Assembly (NCBI GenBank): GCA_014378995.1
Contig: JACMMP010000010.1
Coordinates: 1 to 64,000, forward strand
Direction of reading: 5' to 3'
Length of the DNA stretch: 64,000 nt
DNA from: Hyphomonadaceae bacterium
Lineage (GTDB): Bacteria; Pseudomonadota; Alphaproteobacteria; Caulobacterales; Aquidulcibacteraceae
The notes beneath the pieces were generated by a model, which saw only the letters and a list, made by a program, of their open reading frames with translations, searched no databases and was not told the origin of the DNA. Both the position numbers and the translations under genes were made by a program. Position 1 is the first letter of the stretch. The number at the start of each line of letters is the position of its first letter. Shown here in pieces: positions 49,188 through 58,421 of the stretch.

Positions 49188-50564
49188 TTGACCGCCCCCA
49201 AAAAATCAGACGGCAAAATTTCCATCCTGGAGATCGCGGCGTTTGCAGCGCCAGCGGCGCCGCTACTGGCGCTTGGCCTGCCGACGATCATGTTTCTCCC
49301 GCAATACTTCATCCGCGACCTCGGCATTGAAGCGGGTGCGGCAATATTTGCGCTGGCGCGTCTCCTCGACGTGTTCATCGATCCAGCGATCGGCAGCCTG
49401 CAGGACCGCACCGTAAGCAAATGGGGTCGCCGGCGTTTCTGGCTCGCAGTCTCCTGCCCGCTTCTGATGTTCTTCGTCTGGTGGGCGTTTCACGGACTGA
49501 CATCGTCGTCGGGAATGATCGCCGCAACGATCGTCGTGCTCGCCCTCTTTTCAGCGTTCGCCTCGATGATGATCGCCCATTTAGGATGGGCTGGCGAACT
49601 CGTGCCCACCTATCACGGCCGCACGCGCGTTTTGGGCATCGTGCAGATCGTGAGCTTGGTCGGGCAAGTCGGCGTGCTTGCGTTGGCGGCCTATGTGCAG
49701 ACACGGCCCGGCGCCACCGAGGCCGACGTGATCGAAGCGATGGGATGGTTCCTGCTGATCGGCCTGCCGATCACGACGGCGATCGCGCTCTTCGTGGTGC
49801 CGGAGCGGCAGACGCCGCCGCAGACGCATTTGAGCGTGATAGCATCGCTGCGCGCCGTATGGCGCAACACCTTTGCGCGGCGCGTGCTGCTCGTCGATCT
49901 CTTGTTCGGTTTTGCGCAAGGCATCGCCGGCACGCTGTTTGTCTTCTACTTTCAATACATATTGGGGTTTGAAAACACCTCGAACCTCTTGCTCTTCATC
50001 TATTTTGTGGCCGGCCTGATCGGCGTTCCGCTTTGGATGTGGATCGGCCGGAGGTGGGGCAAACATCGCGGCTTGCAGGGCGCGTTTGTCTACACCGCAG
50101 TGACAACGTTGATGATCGTGATCATGCCGGCGGGCAATTTTCCGCTCGTGGCGGTCGGCATGGCGATCGCAGGGCTTGCACAGGGCGGCGGCATTCTATT
50201 GACGCGCGCCCTCATGGCTGACGTGGTCGACGCTGATGAACTCGAAACCGGCGCGCGCCGCTCCGGGCTTTATTTCGGTTTGATGCTGACGACCTCGAAG
50301 ATTGCAATCATCGCGGGGCCATTGACGTTGGTGGTGCTGCAATTGATTGGTTTCGACGCAGGACTAGGCGGCCAGAATTCGGACGCCATTCTGTTTGCTC
50401 TCGGCGCCTTGTTTATAGGCGGGCCAGCGCTGTTCGCGCTTCTCGCCGCCGCACTTTTGCAGAATTATCCGCTCGACGAAGCGCGTCAGGCCGAGCTTCA
50501 CGCCGCCATCGTCGCGCGCCAGGCCGCAAACAACGAAAACACCTTGGGACCGGTCACCAAATAG
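49188..50564 (+). CDS. MFS transporter, sugar:cation symporter (GPH) type
   Basis: 458 residues from TTG 49188, which has GGGAG six bases upstream; ATG 49146 would add 14 residues. About 12 helices. KISILEIAAFAAPAAPLLALGLP, RLLDVFIDPAIGSLQDRT and SKWGRRRFWL are the GPH signatures (loop 2-3 DPxxGxxxDR). DELETGARRSGLYFGL lies before helix 10. The substrate could be a glycoside or organic acid. Its 3' end overlaps the convergent glycosyltransferase gene by 67 bases, the largest antisense overlap in the window. Confidence 0.87.
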   Translation: MTAPKKSDGKISILEIAAFAAPAAPLLALGLPTIMFLPQYFIRDLGIEAGAAIFALARLLDVFIDPAIGSLQDRTVSKWGRRRFWLAVSCPLLMFFVWWAFHGLTSSSGMIAATIVVLALFSAFASMMIAHLGWAGELVPTYHGRTRVLGIVQIVSLVGQVGVLALAAYVQTRPGATEADVIEAMGWFLLIGLPITTAIALFVVPERQTPPQTHLSVIASLRAVWRNTFARRVLLVDLLFGFAQGIAGTLFVFYFQYILGFENTSNLLLFIYFVAGLIGVPLWMWIGRRWGKHRGLQGAFVYTAVTTLMIVIMPAGNFPLVAVGMAIAGLAQGGGILLTRALMADVVDADELETGARRSGLYFGLMLTTSKIAIIAGPLTLVVLQLIGFDAGLGGQNSDAILFALGALFIGGPALFALLAAALLQNYPLDEARQAELHAAIVARQAANNENTLGPVTK

Positions 50565-51265
50565 CGCCGCCACATGCGGTGCGGCTCGCTCGCCAGCCGG
50601 TGCAGCCATTCCAGCCCCGCCGCCCGCATCCAAGCCGGCGCGCGCTTGGCGCGGCCAGAGAGAAAATCGAGCGCGGCGCCGACGCAAAGCCCCACGCCGC
50701 GCGCACCACCGTGCTGCGTCATGGCGTAGGCGATCAACTCCTGTTGCGGCGCGCCCACACAGATGAAGGTGAAGCGCGAAGGCTGCTGCGCGGCAAACGC
50801 CGCGGCGGCCACGATCGCCTCCGGCTTGCTGCGCAAACCCAACGGCGCCTTGTGCCAGCGCACGTCCGTCAGCGCATAGCGATCCTTCAGCGCTTCGATG
50901 GCGTCTCGGTCGCCGCCAATAATGGTGACCGCCTCGCGGCGATCGATCACCGTATCGAGCAAGCGCTCGGCGAGATCGGCGCCCGTCGCCACCGGCAGCG
51001 CTAGGCCGGCGCGCTTGGCCAACTTCTCGAGAATACGGCTGTCGTTCAGCAGCAGCCAAGCGCGATCATAAAGCGCGCGCCGCGCCGGCTCGTTCGAGAG
51101 GCCGACGACATGATCGACGTTCGGCGTCGCTACATAAGCGAACGGCAGATCGAGGCTGGCGCGAACCGCCGCCGCATCCACCGCCGCGTCGATATCCAAA
51201 CCGCTGAACCGAAGGTCGAGGAAGTCCACCGAGCGCGAAGTCTGCGCGCTGCCATCGAAAGCCAT
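50498..51265 (-). CDS. WecG/TagA/CpsF family glycosyltransferase
   Basis: 255 residues. FAYVATPNVDHVVGLSNEPAR and LNDSRILEKLAKRAG form the acceptor region, IIGGDRDAIEALKDRYAL the nucleotide part and FICVGAPQQELIAYAM the C-terminal block, all diagnostic. The family (CAZy GT26) transfers N-acetylmannosamine(uronate) or glucosyl residues to lipid-linked sugars in surface polysaccharide synthesis. No other polysaccharide gene is adjacent. The C-terminus overlaps the MFS gene tail. Confidence 0.92.
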   Translation of the reverse strand: MAFDGSAQTSRSVDFLDLRFSGLDIDAAVDAAAVRASLDLPFAYVATPNVDHVVGLSNEPARRALYDRAWLLLNDSRILEKLAKRAGLALPVATGADLAERLLDTVIDRREAVTIIGGDRDAIEALKDRYALTDVRWHKAPLGLRSKPEAIVAAAAFAAQQPSRFTFICVGAPQQELIAYAMTQHGGARGVGLCVGAALDFLSGRAKRAPAWMRAAGLEWLHRLASEPHRMWRRYLVTGPKVFSLFAAWRATMAA

Positions 51266-51286
51266 GCTGTTAACCCAAACGCTGCC

Positions 51287-53203
51287 TTAACGCCGTTTGA
51301 GCGCCCTATGCAGAAAGCGGGCCGGATGGATCGCGTCGCGCGCGATTTGCGGCAAAAGCGCTGGTTCGCCGCACATTTCGCTGGCGATTATTTCGCCAAG
51401 CAGAGGCGCAAGCGTAAGCCCGCGCGCGCCTAGGCCGCCGATAACGTAAACGCCCTCGTGCGCCGGCGGCGGGGTGTCCGTTTCGATTGCGCGCCCGTGC
51501 GCCAGCGGCGCGTACTGCGCCAGCCATTGCTCCGCATCCGGCAACAGCCCCGCAATCGGCGCCCGATCGGGCGTGGTCGCGCGCAGCGCCGCGCGGGACT
51601 GAAGCGAACTCAAATCGAGGCTTGCAGCGACCTCCGGCGCCAGTCCCCGCAGCGCCTCCAGATTGCGCTCTCGCGACACACCGTCCGCGGTAGCGCCCGC
51701 GCCGTCGCTCACCTTGTCGAAAGTCGCGCCGAACAGCACCCCGCCATCGAACGGCGCAACGTAGCTGCCGCGTACGCGCGCGTGTGCGGGGGCGCGCCCA
51801 CTTCCCCACTCGATCTGCCCGCGCGAGAGCGTGATCGGCAAAAACCGCGCCGGCTCGAACGCCGTCAGCGCCGCGCCGCAGGCGAGCACCACGGCGTCCG
51901 CTTTCAGCAAGGCGCGCTGATCCGGCGCGCGCAGCAGCCAGCCGTTATCCGCGCGTTCAATCGCCTCAACAGGAGACTCGCAGAGCAAAGTCGCGCCCGC
52001 GAGCATCGCCTCGATCGCCCGCTGCGGGCGCACCAGCCCCGCGCGCGCGTACAGCGCCGTCCCGCCCGGCAGCGCGCTCAACCAATCCTGCGGCAGCGGC
52101 GGATCTGCGAGCAGATCGGCGAGCGCTTCATCGTCTGCGGCGACAAGCTGCTCGACGCCGCGGCTTTCGAACACGCCAAGCGCCTCGTAAGACGCGACCG
52201 CGTGGAGATAGGCGGCCAGATGAAACGCGCCCAGCACGCCGCCGCGGTCGAGGCGCGGCATAACCAGTCCGGCCGGATTGCCGCTCGCGCCAGCGCCCAG
52301 CTCGCGCGCTGCTTCGAGCATGACCGTCTCAATCCCGCGCAGGCTCAATGCCGCCGCCACGGACGCGCCCGCGACGCCCGCGCCGATCACGGCAACTCGT
52401 TTCGGATGCGAGGGGGCGTAAGGATAAATTGGACCACAGGTATTCAAACCCGCCTTTCGTTCTGGCTCTGTCAGGTGCGGGTCCGAAAACCCGCGGCCCG
52501 TTAATTCGAATCGCGCCTCCAGCCGCTCGCGCTTGGTCCCGAAGCCCGGCTTCTTTTCCACCGTGAAGCCGACATCGCTCAGCCGCCGGCGCACCTCGCC
52601 GGCCACGGTGAAAGTCGCCAGCCGGGCGCCCGGGGCGCTGAGGCGAGCGATGTGTGAAAACGTTTCGGCCGACCACATGTCCGGGTTCCGCGCCGGCGCG
52701 AAGCCGTCGAGAAACCAGGCGTCGAACTGGCCCGTGAGCCCTGCAAGCACCTGCTCCGCCTCGCCGGTATGCAGCGTCAGCGAAAGGCCATCTTCGGGAA
52801 ACCACAGCCGTTGCGGCGCGTAGGCGCGAACCGGCCAGCGTGCGAGCAGCTGGCTTGCGACGTCGGCAACTTCAGGAAAGTGCGCCAGCGCCCGTTCGGC
52901 GCCGGCCTTTGCGAGAGGGTATGCCTCTACTGTCGAGATATGCAATTGTGCATGGGGTAGCCGGGTGGTTTTCCACGCCTTCCAGGCTGCTAAAACATTG
53001 AGTCCCGTGCCGAAACCGAGTTCGCACAACGCGAAACGATCCCGATTTCGCCAGCCTTCAGGCAAGCTGGCGCCAGCCAGAAACACCGCCTCGGACTCCG
53101 CTAAGCCCCCGCCTCTGGAAAAGTACACATCGCCAAACGCCGCCGCCCGCGGCGCCGCGGGATCGCTCCAGTCCAAGAGAGGCTCAGGCGGCAAACGCGG
53201 CAT
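51287..53203 (-). CDS. mnmC: tRNA 5-methylaminomethyl-2-thiouridine biosynthesis bifunctional protein MnmC
   Basis: 638 residues. The N-terminal methyltransferase (MnmD) domain has FALCELGFGTGLNVLAAWKAW and FDAWFLDGFAPARNPDMWS. The C-terminal FAD oxidase (MnmC(o)) domain starts VAVIGAGVAGASVAAALSLRGIE and contains the FAD C-end YVIGGLGARGLTLAPLLGE. The two reactions convert cmnm5s2U34 to mnm5s2U34 in tRNA. The fused form is complete here. The gene lies between WecG and the small lipoprotein. Confidence 0.95.
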   Translation of the reverse strand: MPRLPPEPLLDWSDPAAPRAAAFGDVYFSRGGGLAESEAVFLAGASLPEGWRNRDRFALCELGFGTGLNVLAAWKAWKTTRLPHAQLHISTVEAYPLAKAGAERALAHFPEVADVASQLLARWPVRAYAPQRLWFPEDGLSLTLHTGEAEQVLAGLTGQFDAWFLDGFAPARNPDMWSAETFSHIARLSAPGARLATFTVAGEVRRRLSDVGFTVEKKPGFGTKRERLEARFELTGRGFSDPHLTEPERKAGLNTCGPIYPYAPSHPKRVAVIGAGVAGASVAAALSLRGIETVMLEAARELGAGASGNPAGLVMPRLDRGGVLGAFHLAAYLHAVASYEALGVFESRGVEQLVAADDEALADLLADPPLPQDWLSALPGGTALYARAGLVRPQRAIEAMLAGATLLCESPVEAIERADNGWLLRAPDQRALLKADAVVLACGAALTAFEPARFLPITLSRGQIEWGSGRAPAHARVRGSYVAPFDGGVLFGATFDKVSDGAGATADGVSRERNLEALRGLAPEVAASLDLSSLQSRAALRATTPDRAPIAGLLPDAEQWLAQYAPLAHGRAIETDTPPPAHEGVYVIGGLGARGLTLAPLLGEIIASEMCGEPALLPQIARDAIHPARFLHRALKRR

Positions 53204-53223
53204 CGCGGCACCCTAAACGCAAA

Positions 53224-53247
53224 CGAGCCGCCCTTTCGGGCGGCTCG
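53224..53247 (-). terminator. Rho-independent-type terminator
   Basis: CGAGCCGCCC-TTTC-GGGCGGCTCG forms a perfect 10-bp stem 27 bases beyond the small lipoprotein stop. On the minus strand it is followed by TTTGCGTTT. It separates that gene from mnmC. Confidence 0.75.
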
Positions 53248-53273
53248 TCGCAATAACTACGTCCGTAGATAGA

Positions 53274-53501
53274 TTACGGCGTGGTCGGCGGTGTGGTCGT
53301 CGCGGCCGGATCGGCCGGAGCGGCCGGGTCCGTCGGCATCGCCGCCGGGTCGGTCGGAGCAGCGGCCGGATCGGCTGCCGGCTCAGTCACTTCGATCGTT
53401 GCCGGATCTTCTTCAACGGTCGTCGTTTGGCCACAAGCCGCGACGCCGAAGGCGAGAACGGCAGCGGCAGCCGCCGCCAGGCCCAACTTGAACTTCGTCA
53501 T
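53274..53501 (-). CDS. Small Pro/Ala-rich lipoprotein
   Basis: 75 residues from ATG 53501; GAGGGG lies upstream. The signal MTKFKLGLAAAAAAVLAFGV ends in the lipobox AACGQ. The mature part is acidic and low-complexity, with about five imperfect DPAA repeats (EPAADPAAAPTDPAAMPTDP) and a Thr/Pro end. No domain is recognised. Such proteins are typical abundant envelope lipoproteins in this group, and the strong terminator behind it suggests a monocistronic, well-expressed gene. Confidence 0.75.
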   Translation of the reverse strand: MTKFKLGLAAAAAAVLAFGVAACGQTTTVEEDPATIEVTEPAADPAAAPTDPAAMPTDPAAPADPAATTTPPTTP

Positions 53502-53648
53502 AGGTACTACCCCTCGTCTCACAGCGCCGGGGTTTGCCCCAACGCAGGAGGCGACTCAATGCCAAGGATTAACCCCGTTGGCAAGCGGCGCGCGCGAAAA
53601 CCCCAATCCAAATATGCATAGGTCCGCGCGAGGAACTCAACGCTGCTG

Positions 53649-54515
53649 TCAGCCCTCGACGGCGAGTGCCAACGATTCTTCGAGTTGGGCGAAGGTTGGC
53701 TGCATCGGAGTCGGCACCGAACCGCGCCCGATCTCCACAGATACTTGCGCTGCGTTGCCGTGCAAATGCGCCACCAGCACGTCGCGGATGATTTTGTAGA
53801 ATTGCGCGTCGTGTTCGATGACGCCGTTCAAACGCAGCGCGATCGGGCCGACAATGCCGTAGGCGAGGAACACGCCTAGGAAGGTTCCAACGAGGGCCTT
53901 GCCGATCATGAGGCCAAGGATTTCCGGCGGCTCGTTGATCGCGCCCATCGTCTTCACGATGCCGAGCACGGCCGCGACGATTCCGAGCGCCGGCAAGCCG
54001 TCCGCCATGTTCTGCAGCGCGTGCGAGGGATGCAGGCTTTCGTGATGGTGCTTCTCGATCTGCTTTTCCATCGCATCCTCGACCTGGTGCGGATCGTCGA
54101 GGTTCATCGTCATCATGCGCAGCGTGTCGCAGATGAAATCGACCACGAAGTGGTCTTTGCAAAGCTTTGGGTATTTCTGAAAGATCGCGCTTTCGCTGGG
54201 CTTTTCGATATGCGCCTCGAGCGCCACGACGCCTTTGGTCTTCATCAGCTTGGTCAGCTGGAACAGCAGCGCGAGCAGATCGCCGTAATCTTTCTTATTC
54301 CACTTCGGGCCGCTCATCACCTTGCCGAATCCGCCGGCGACGCTTTTGAGCCCGTTCATGTCGTTGGAAATGATAAGCGCGCCGAGAGCGGCGCCGCCGA
54401 TCATCATGAATTCCATCGGCGCCGCTTCGATCAGCACTTCGAAGTGGCCGCCCGCCAGCGCAAAGCCGCCGAACACCATGCCGAACACAACAACGAGGCC
54501 GATAATTGGAAACAT
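53649..54515 (-). CDS. motA: Flagellar motor stator protein MotA
   Basis: 288 residues. Helices 1-2 (MFPIIGLVVVFGMVFGGFAL, FMMIGGAALGALIIS) and helices 3-4 (LGIVAAVLGIVKTMGAI, ALVGTFLGVFLAYGIVGPIAL) flank the charged cytoplasmic domain containing DLLALLFQLTKLMKTKGVVALEAHIE. LPALGIVAAVLGIV carries the conserved Pro. It forms the proton channel stator with MotB. No motB is adjacent here, as in Caulobacter where motA and motB are unlinked. Confidence 0.94.
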   Translation of the reverse strand: MFPIIGLVVVFGMVFGGFALAGGHFEVLIEAAPMEFMMIGGAALGALIISNDMNGLKSVAGGFGKVMSGPKWNKKDYGDLLALLFQLTKLMKTKGVVALEAHIEKPSESAIFQKYPKLCKDHFVVDFICDTLRMMTMNLDDPHQVEDAMEKQIEKHHHESLHPSHALQNMADGLPALGIVAAVLGIVKTMGAINEPPEILGLMIGKALVGTFLGVFLAYGIVGPIALRLNGVIEHDAQFYKIIRDVLVAHLHGNAAQVSVEIGRGSVPTPMQPTFAQLEESLALAVEG

Positions 54516-54777
54516 GGATAACGCGCGTTTACCAGAAGCTGGAGGAACTCCGCGCTTATGCCCCGCACGCGCTTAACGCGCCGTTTCGGTTGACGCACTT
54601 TCATCTCTCCTTTGAGCCGATGGGACAGGGCCGTCTGAGGCTCCCTCACGTCAGGACTTGGCGTCCCGACAGCAACAGGCGTAGCAAGTCGCCGCCGATG
54701 AGCTTTGCAGCCTCCCATTCGCGCCTCGCCCCAACCGCTAGCCCCTCCTCCCAAGAGCAGGGGGCGTGGGGGGGCGC

Positions 54778-56046
54778 ATGACGACCGCAGAGTCCAAGCC
54801 GGCCCAACCTCGCCGCCAGTTTCGTCTTCTCTTTTTGTGTTTGCTCGTGATCGGCGCGGGCAATTCGATGCTGCTTGCCGTTGCGCCGCCGTTGGTGCGC
54901 CAGCTCGGATTGAGCGATTCCAGCGTCGGCTGGATTTTTTCGCTCTCGGCTTTGCTGTGGGTGTTTTGCAGCCCGTATTGGGGGCGCACGTCCGACCGCG
55001 TCGGGCGCAAGCCGATCGCAGCTCTAGGGCTCGCGGCCTACGCCGTCTCGATGGGATCTTTCGGCATCGTCGTGGTGCTGGGGTTGAACGGCCTGCTCGC
55101 CGGCGTGTGGTTGTTCGCGCTGCTGATGTTGGCGCGCGCGATCTTTGGCGCTTTCGGCTCCGCCACCTCGCCCGCCGCGCAGGCTTATGTCGCTGATCGC
55201 ACGTCCCGCACGGAGCGCACTGAACAGCTAGCGGGGCTGAGCGCTGCGTTCGCTGTCGGCCAGGCGTTCGGTCCGGGCGTTGCGGCGGCGCTGCTTGGCT
55301 TCGGCCTCATCGTTCCGATCGTGCTTGTCACTATTTTGGCCGCGGGCACATCGTTTGCGGTGTGGCGATTCCTCCCGGAGACAACGCCGCCACAAACAGA
55401 ACAGCGCCGCAGCGATTGGAAGGAGTCGCTTGCGCTCGCCACGGATAGACGCCTCTCCGGCTATCTTATCTATGGCTTTGGCCTCTCGGTCATTTCCGGC
55501 ATCACCGTGCAGGTGTTCGGTCTCTTCACCATGGACCGGCTGGAGGTCTCCGGCGCGCAAGGCGCCGAATACGCGGCGGCGGGCTTCATGGCCAACGCGC
55601 TCGCCTTTCTCGCCACCCAACTCGGCATTCTGCCGCGCTTGAAAATGTTGCCCCGGGCCTTGATGGCGTGGGGCGCGGGTCTGTTCGCCATCGGCGTTCT
55701 CATCCAGATCGCCGCGCCGAGCTTGGGCGCTCTGATGACCGCTCTGGCCGTGCAAGGTGTCGGCGGCGGCTTGGCGCGCGCGGGCTACGCTGGCGGATCC
55801 TCGATCGCTGTGCGGCCGGATGAACAAGGCGCAGCGGCCGGACTTGTTGTTGGCATCAACGGCGCGGGCTTCGTGTTCTCACCATTGTTAGGAGGCGTCG
55901 TCTACGAGAACGCAGGCATGAACGCACCGCTTTACGTTACGATCGCGATCCTCATGGCGATGCTGATCTTCACCCTGCGCAGCCGGCGCTTGCGTTCGGT
56001 GACGCCGGTCGAGCAGTCCGCTGAGCCGCCCGAGCAGCCGCAGTAA
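54778..56046 (+). CDS. MFS transporter (tetracycline/multidrug efflux-like)
   Basis: 422 residues from ATG 54778; an ATG 12 bases earlier is possible. Twelve helices; WGRTSDRVGRKPIAALGLAAY is the loop 2-3 motif and RAIFGAFGSATSPAAQAYVADRTSRTERT is helix 4 and following, as in TetA-like DHA1 transporters. The upstream 262-base gap holds no gene but contains a C/G-rich mini-repeat (54742-54775) that provides the purine-rich leader. The stop TAA directly abuts the convergent transglycosylase stop. Confidence 0.87.
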   Translation: MTTAESKPAQPRRQFRLLFLCLLVIGAGNSMLLAVAPPLVRQLGLSDSSVGWIFSLSALLWVFCSPYWGRTSDRVGRKPIAALGLAAYAVSMGSFGIVVVLGLNGLLAGVWLFALLMLARAIFGAFGSATSPAAQAYVADRTSRTERTEQLAGLSAAFAVGQAFGPGVAAALLGFGLIVPIVLVTILAAGTSFAVWRFLPETTPPQTEQRRSDWKESLALATDRRLSGYLIYGFGLSVISGITVQVFGLFTMDRLEVSGAQGAEYAAAGFMANALAFLATQLGILPRLKMLPRALMAWGAGLFAIGVLIQIAAPSLGALMTALAVQGVGGGLARAGYAGGSSIAVRPDEQGAAAGLVVGINGAGFVFSPLLGGVVYENAGMNAPLYVTIAILMAMLIFTLRSRRLRSVTPVEQSAEPPEQPQ

Positions 56047-57528
56047 TCAGCCAGCCGTAGCGCGCGCCGCTTCGAGCACAACGTCGGTCGCCCGGCCACG
56101 CACCTCCATGCCGCGTGCGCGCTCAAACGAGCGGATCGCCGCGCGGGTGCGCTCGCCGATCACGCCATCGGCCGTGCCGGCGCGATAGCCCAAACGATTA
56201 AGCAGCCGCTGCAACTCGCGGATACCCGCGCGCTGCAAGCCGCGCGGAGTGCGCTCCGGTTCAACCGCAACCCCTGCGCGCGCGCGCACTTCGTTCAACA
56301 ACGCGCTGGTGGGAAATCCGTCCGCGGGGAGATTTTGCGCCGCCTGAAATCCGCGCACGGCGCGGCGCGTGCCCGAGCCGAACAGGCCATCGGCCGGCCC
56401 CGCGTCATAGCCCATGCCGTTCAGCAGCGTCTGCAATTCGAGCGTCTGGTCGCGGGTCAGCGAGCCAAGCTGCGTCGGCCACGGACGCACCAGCGCGCTC
56501 GCGCGCCCGTCCAGCGCCCGCGCCAGCAGCGCAACGACGAGCGCGTAACGATCCGAATTATTGTAGCGGCGGATCACCCCGAAATTGGGGTGCAGCAACA
56601 ACGCCGGGCCTTGCGCACCCGCCGGCAAGAAGAGCTGCGACTGAAGCGCGCCATCGGTCCATTGCGCGCCATCGATGCGTGCGACGCCGCGGCCGGCCCA
56701 ATCGGCTACAGAGCGCGACGTGCCATCGGCCAACGCGTAATCGAAGCCGATTGGCAACCGCACTTCGTCGAACACGGGCTCGCCGCGGCGCCAGCCGCGA
56801 TCCTGCAGATAATTGCCGATCGAAGCGGCGACGTCGCCTCGATTTGTCCAGATGTCGCGCTGCCCGTCGCCGTCCCAGTCCACTGCCGTGGTGAGGTAGA
56901 CATCAGGCATAAATTGCGGCTGCCCAAGCGCGCCCGCCCAGGACGAGCGCAATTGCGCCTCGGTGACGAGGCCGCGCTCCACCATCTCCACGAGCGCCAG
57001 CAGATATCCCTCGAACTGCTCTCGTCGACGGCCTTCAAACGCGAGCGTCGCGAGCGCTGTTTGCGGCGTCCAGTTCAGCTCCGCTTCACCGTAATTGCTC
57101 TCCAGCCCCCAGATGCCGACGATGATGCCGCTGGGCACGCCGTAACGCTGCTCAACAGCCGTCAGGGTGTCGCCGATCGCGTCCTTCAGCGCGCGCCCGT
57201 CATTGATGCGCCGCTCGGTGACCCGGTTGTCCACGTAATCCCATACCGGGCTCACGAATTCAGGCTGACGCTGATCGAGCTCGATCACCCGGCCATCTGG
57301 GCTGATCCCGCGCAGCAGCCGCCCCAAAACGGCGGGATCGCGCCCACGCGCCGCGGCCCGGCGCGCGAAATCATCGCGCCAGGCGTCAAACCCCGCGTCT
57401 CCCGAAGTCTGAAAACTCGGCGGGGACGGGGTCTGCTGGGCGACCACGGAGGTCGGACCGCAGGCGATCGCGAGCGCAACCGCCGCCGCCAAGATCACCA
57501 CACGCGCCATCCACCACCTCTTCATCAT
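56047..57528 (-). CDS. Lytic murein transglycosylase (MltB family) with two peptidoglycan-binding domains
   Basis: 493 residues with a signal or lipoprotein-type start (VVILAAAVALAIACGP). The catalytic domain spans about residues 40-350: GIIVGIWGLESNYGEA contains the catalytic Glu, and SWAGALGQPQFMPDVYL and DWDGDGQRDIWTN are MltB signatures. Two PG_binding_1 modules follow (LQTLLNGMGYDAGPADGLFG and LQRLLNRLGYRAGTADGVIG), whereas most relatives carry one. It cleaves the glycan with formation of 1,6-anhydro ends. Confidence 0.92.
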   Translation of the reverse strand: MMKRWWMARVVILAAAVALAIACGPTSVVAQQTPSPPSFQTSGDAGFDAWRDDFARRAAARGRDPAVLGRLLRGISPDGRVIELDQRQPEFVSPVWDYVDNRVTERRINDGRALKDAIGDTLTAVEQRYGVPSGIIVGIWGLESNYGEAELNWTPQTALATLAFEGRRREQFEGYLLALVEMVERGLVTEAQLRSSWAGALGQPQFMPDVYLTTAVDWDGDGQRDIWTNRGDVAASIGNYLQDRGWRRGEPVFDEVRLPIGFDYALADGTSRSVADWAGRGVARIDGAQWTDGALQSQLFLPAGAQGPALLLHPNFGVIRRYNNSDRYALVVALLARALDGRASALVRPWPTQLGSLTRDQTLELQTLLNGMGYDAGPADGLFGSGTRRAVRGFQAAQNLPADGFPTSALLNEVRARAGVAVEPERTPRGLQRAGIRELQRLLNRLGYRAGTADGVIGERTRAAIRSFERARGMEVRGRATDVVLEAARATAG

Positions 57529-57650
57529 CGCCCCAGAACGCCTCTAGGGTGCGTCGGGCGCCCCAGCAATGTCTGCGCCGCGCACGCATTGACTTGTGCG
57601 GGCGCCCCCCTTATTGACCCCGCTTCCATTTCCGCCCGGACATTTCGGTC

Positions 57651-57776
57651 ATGAAAGTTAAGTCGTCTCTCAAGTCGCTGAAGGCCCGCCATCGGGATTG
57701 CAGGGTCGTGCGCCGTAAGGGTCGGGTCTACGTGATCAACAAGGTGGACCCGCGTTATAAGGCCAAGCAGGGCTGA
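57651..57776 (+). CDS. ykgO: 50S ribosomal protein L36, type B (zinc-free)
   Basis: 41 residues starting [20 protein letters not shown], then [20 protein letters not shown]. Only one of the four zinc-ligand cysteines of the C+ form remains, defining the zinc-independent paralogue. It replaces the zinc-binding L36 when zinc is short in many bacteria, but is the only form in some alphaproteobacteria. No Zur-type palindrome is evident upstream. Confidence 0.95.
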   Translation: MKVKSSLKSLKARHRDCRVVRRKGRVYVINKVDPRYKAKQG

Positions 57777-57863
57777 AATAGGCCGTAATTCGAGCCCACA
57801 GGCGCCATCGCCCACTCGCGGGTGTTATGAAAATCAGTTAAGCTGAACGCGGTTCAAATCGCG

Positions 57864-58421
57864 ATGCGCCGATTCATCCTTTCCATTGCCGCTGCTCTGA
57901 CGCTCGCCGCTTGCGGCGCGAACGACCGCGCCGCGCGCGCCGATCCCCAACTGGACGCTCTGTTCGAGCAATTGAGCGAAGCCGACGACGCTGACGCCGC
58001 GGCGCCGCTGCAGCAGGCGATCATGGCCAAGTGGTCGGATTCCGGCTCGCCAACAGTCAACATTCTGCTGGAGCGCGCCACTGCGGCCGCGGCCGAAGGC
58101 GATGAGGAATTGGCCGAGGGATTTCTCGACCAAGCCAGCGCGCTCGCGCCCGATTACGCCGAACCGTGGCGCCTGCGGGCCAACATCGCTTACGGCGCCG
58201 AGGATTATGCCGGCGCCATCGACGCGATCCAGGAAACGCTTAAGCGCGAGCCGCGCCATTTCGGGGCCATGGCTGGACTTGGGCTCATCTACGAAGAGCT
58301 CGGCCAGCACCGCGTAGCGCTCGAGGCGTTCCGCGCCGCGCTTGTCGTGCATCCCCATTACGAGGTCGCGCGCGAAGGCGTGCGCCGGTTAGAGCCGCGC
58401 GTCGACGGCCGCGACGCATGA
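57864..58421 (+). CDS. TPR-repeat lipoprotein
   Basis: 185 residues with a lipoprotein signal (MRRFILSIAAALTLAACGAN). Three tetratricopeptide-like helix pairs are visible from about residue 80: AEGFLDQASALAPDYAEPWR, LRANIAYGAEDYAGAIDAIQ and LGLIYEELGQHRVALEAFRA. It is probably a periplasmic scaffold anchored to a membrane. The ATGA overlap couples it to the downstream hydrolase. Confidence 0.82.
   Translation: MRRFILSIAAALTLAACGANDRAARADPQLDALFEQLSEADDADAAAPLQQAIMAKWSDSGSPTVNILLERATAAAAEGDEELAEGFLDQASALAPDYAEPWRLRANIAYGAEDYAGAIDAIQETLKREPRHFGAMAGLGLIYEELGQHRVALEAFRAALVVHPHYEVAREGVRRLEPRVDGRDA

Noticed and set aside
54516-54777. A structured RNA or riboswitch in the gap between motA and the MFS gene
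   Set aside because: Some complementary segments are present, but no known riboswitch core could be recognised; only a C/G mini-repeat is clear.
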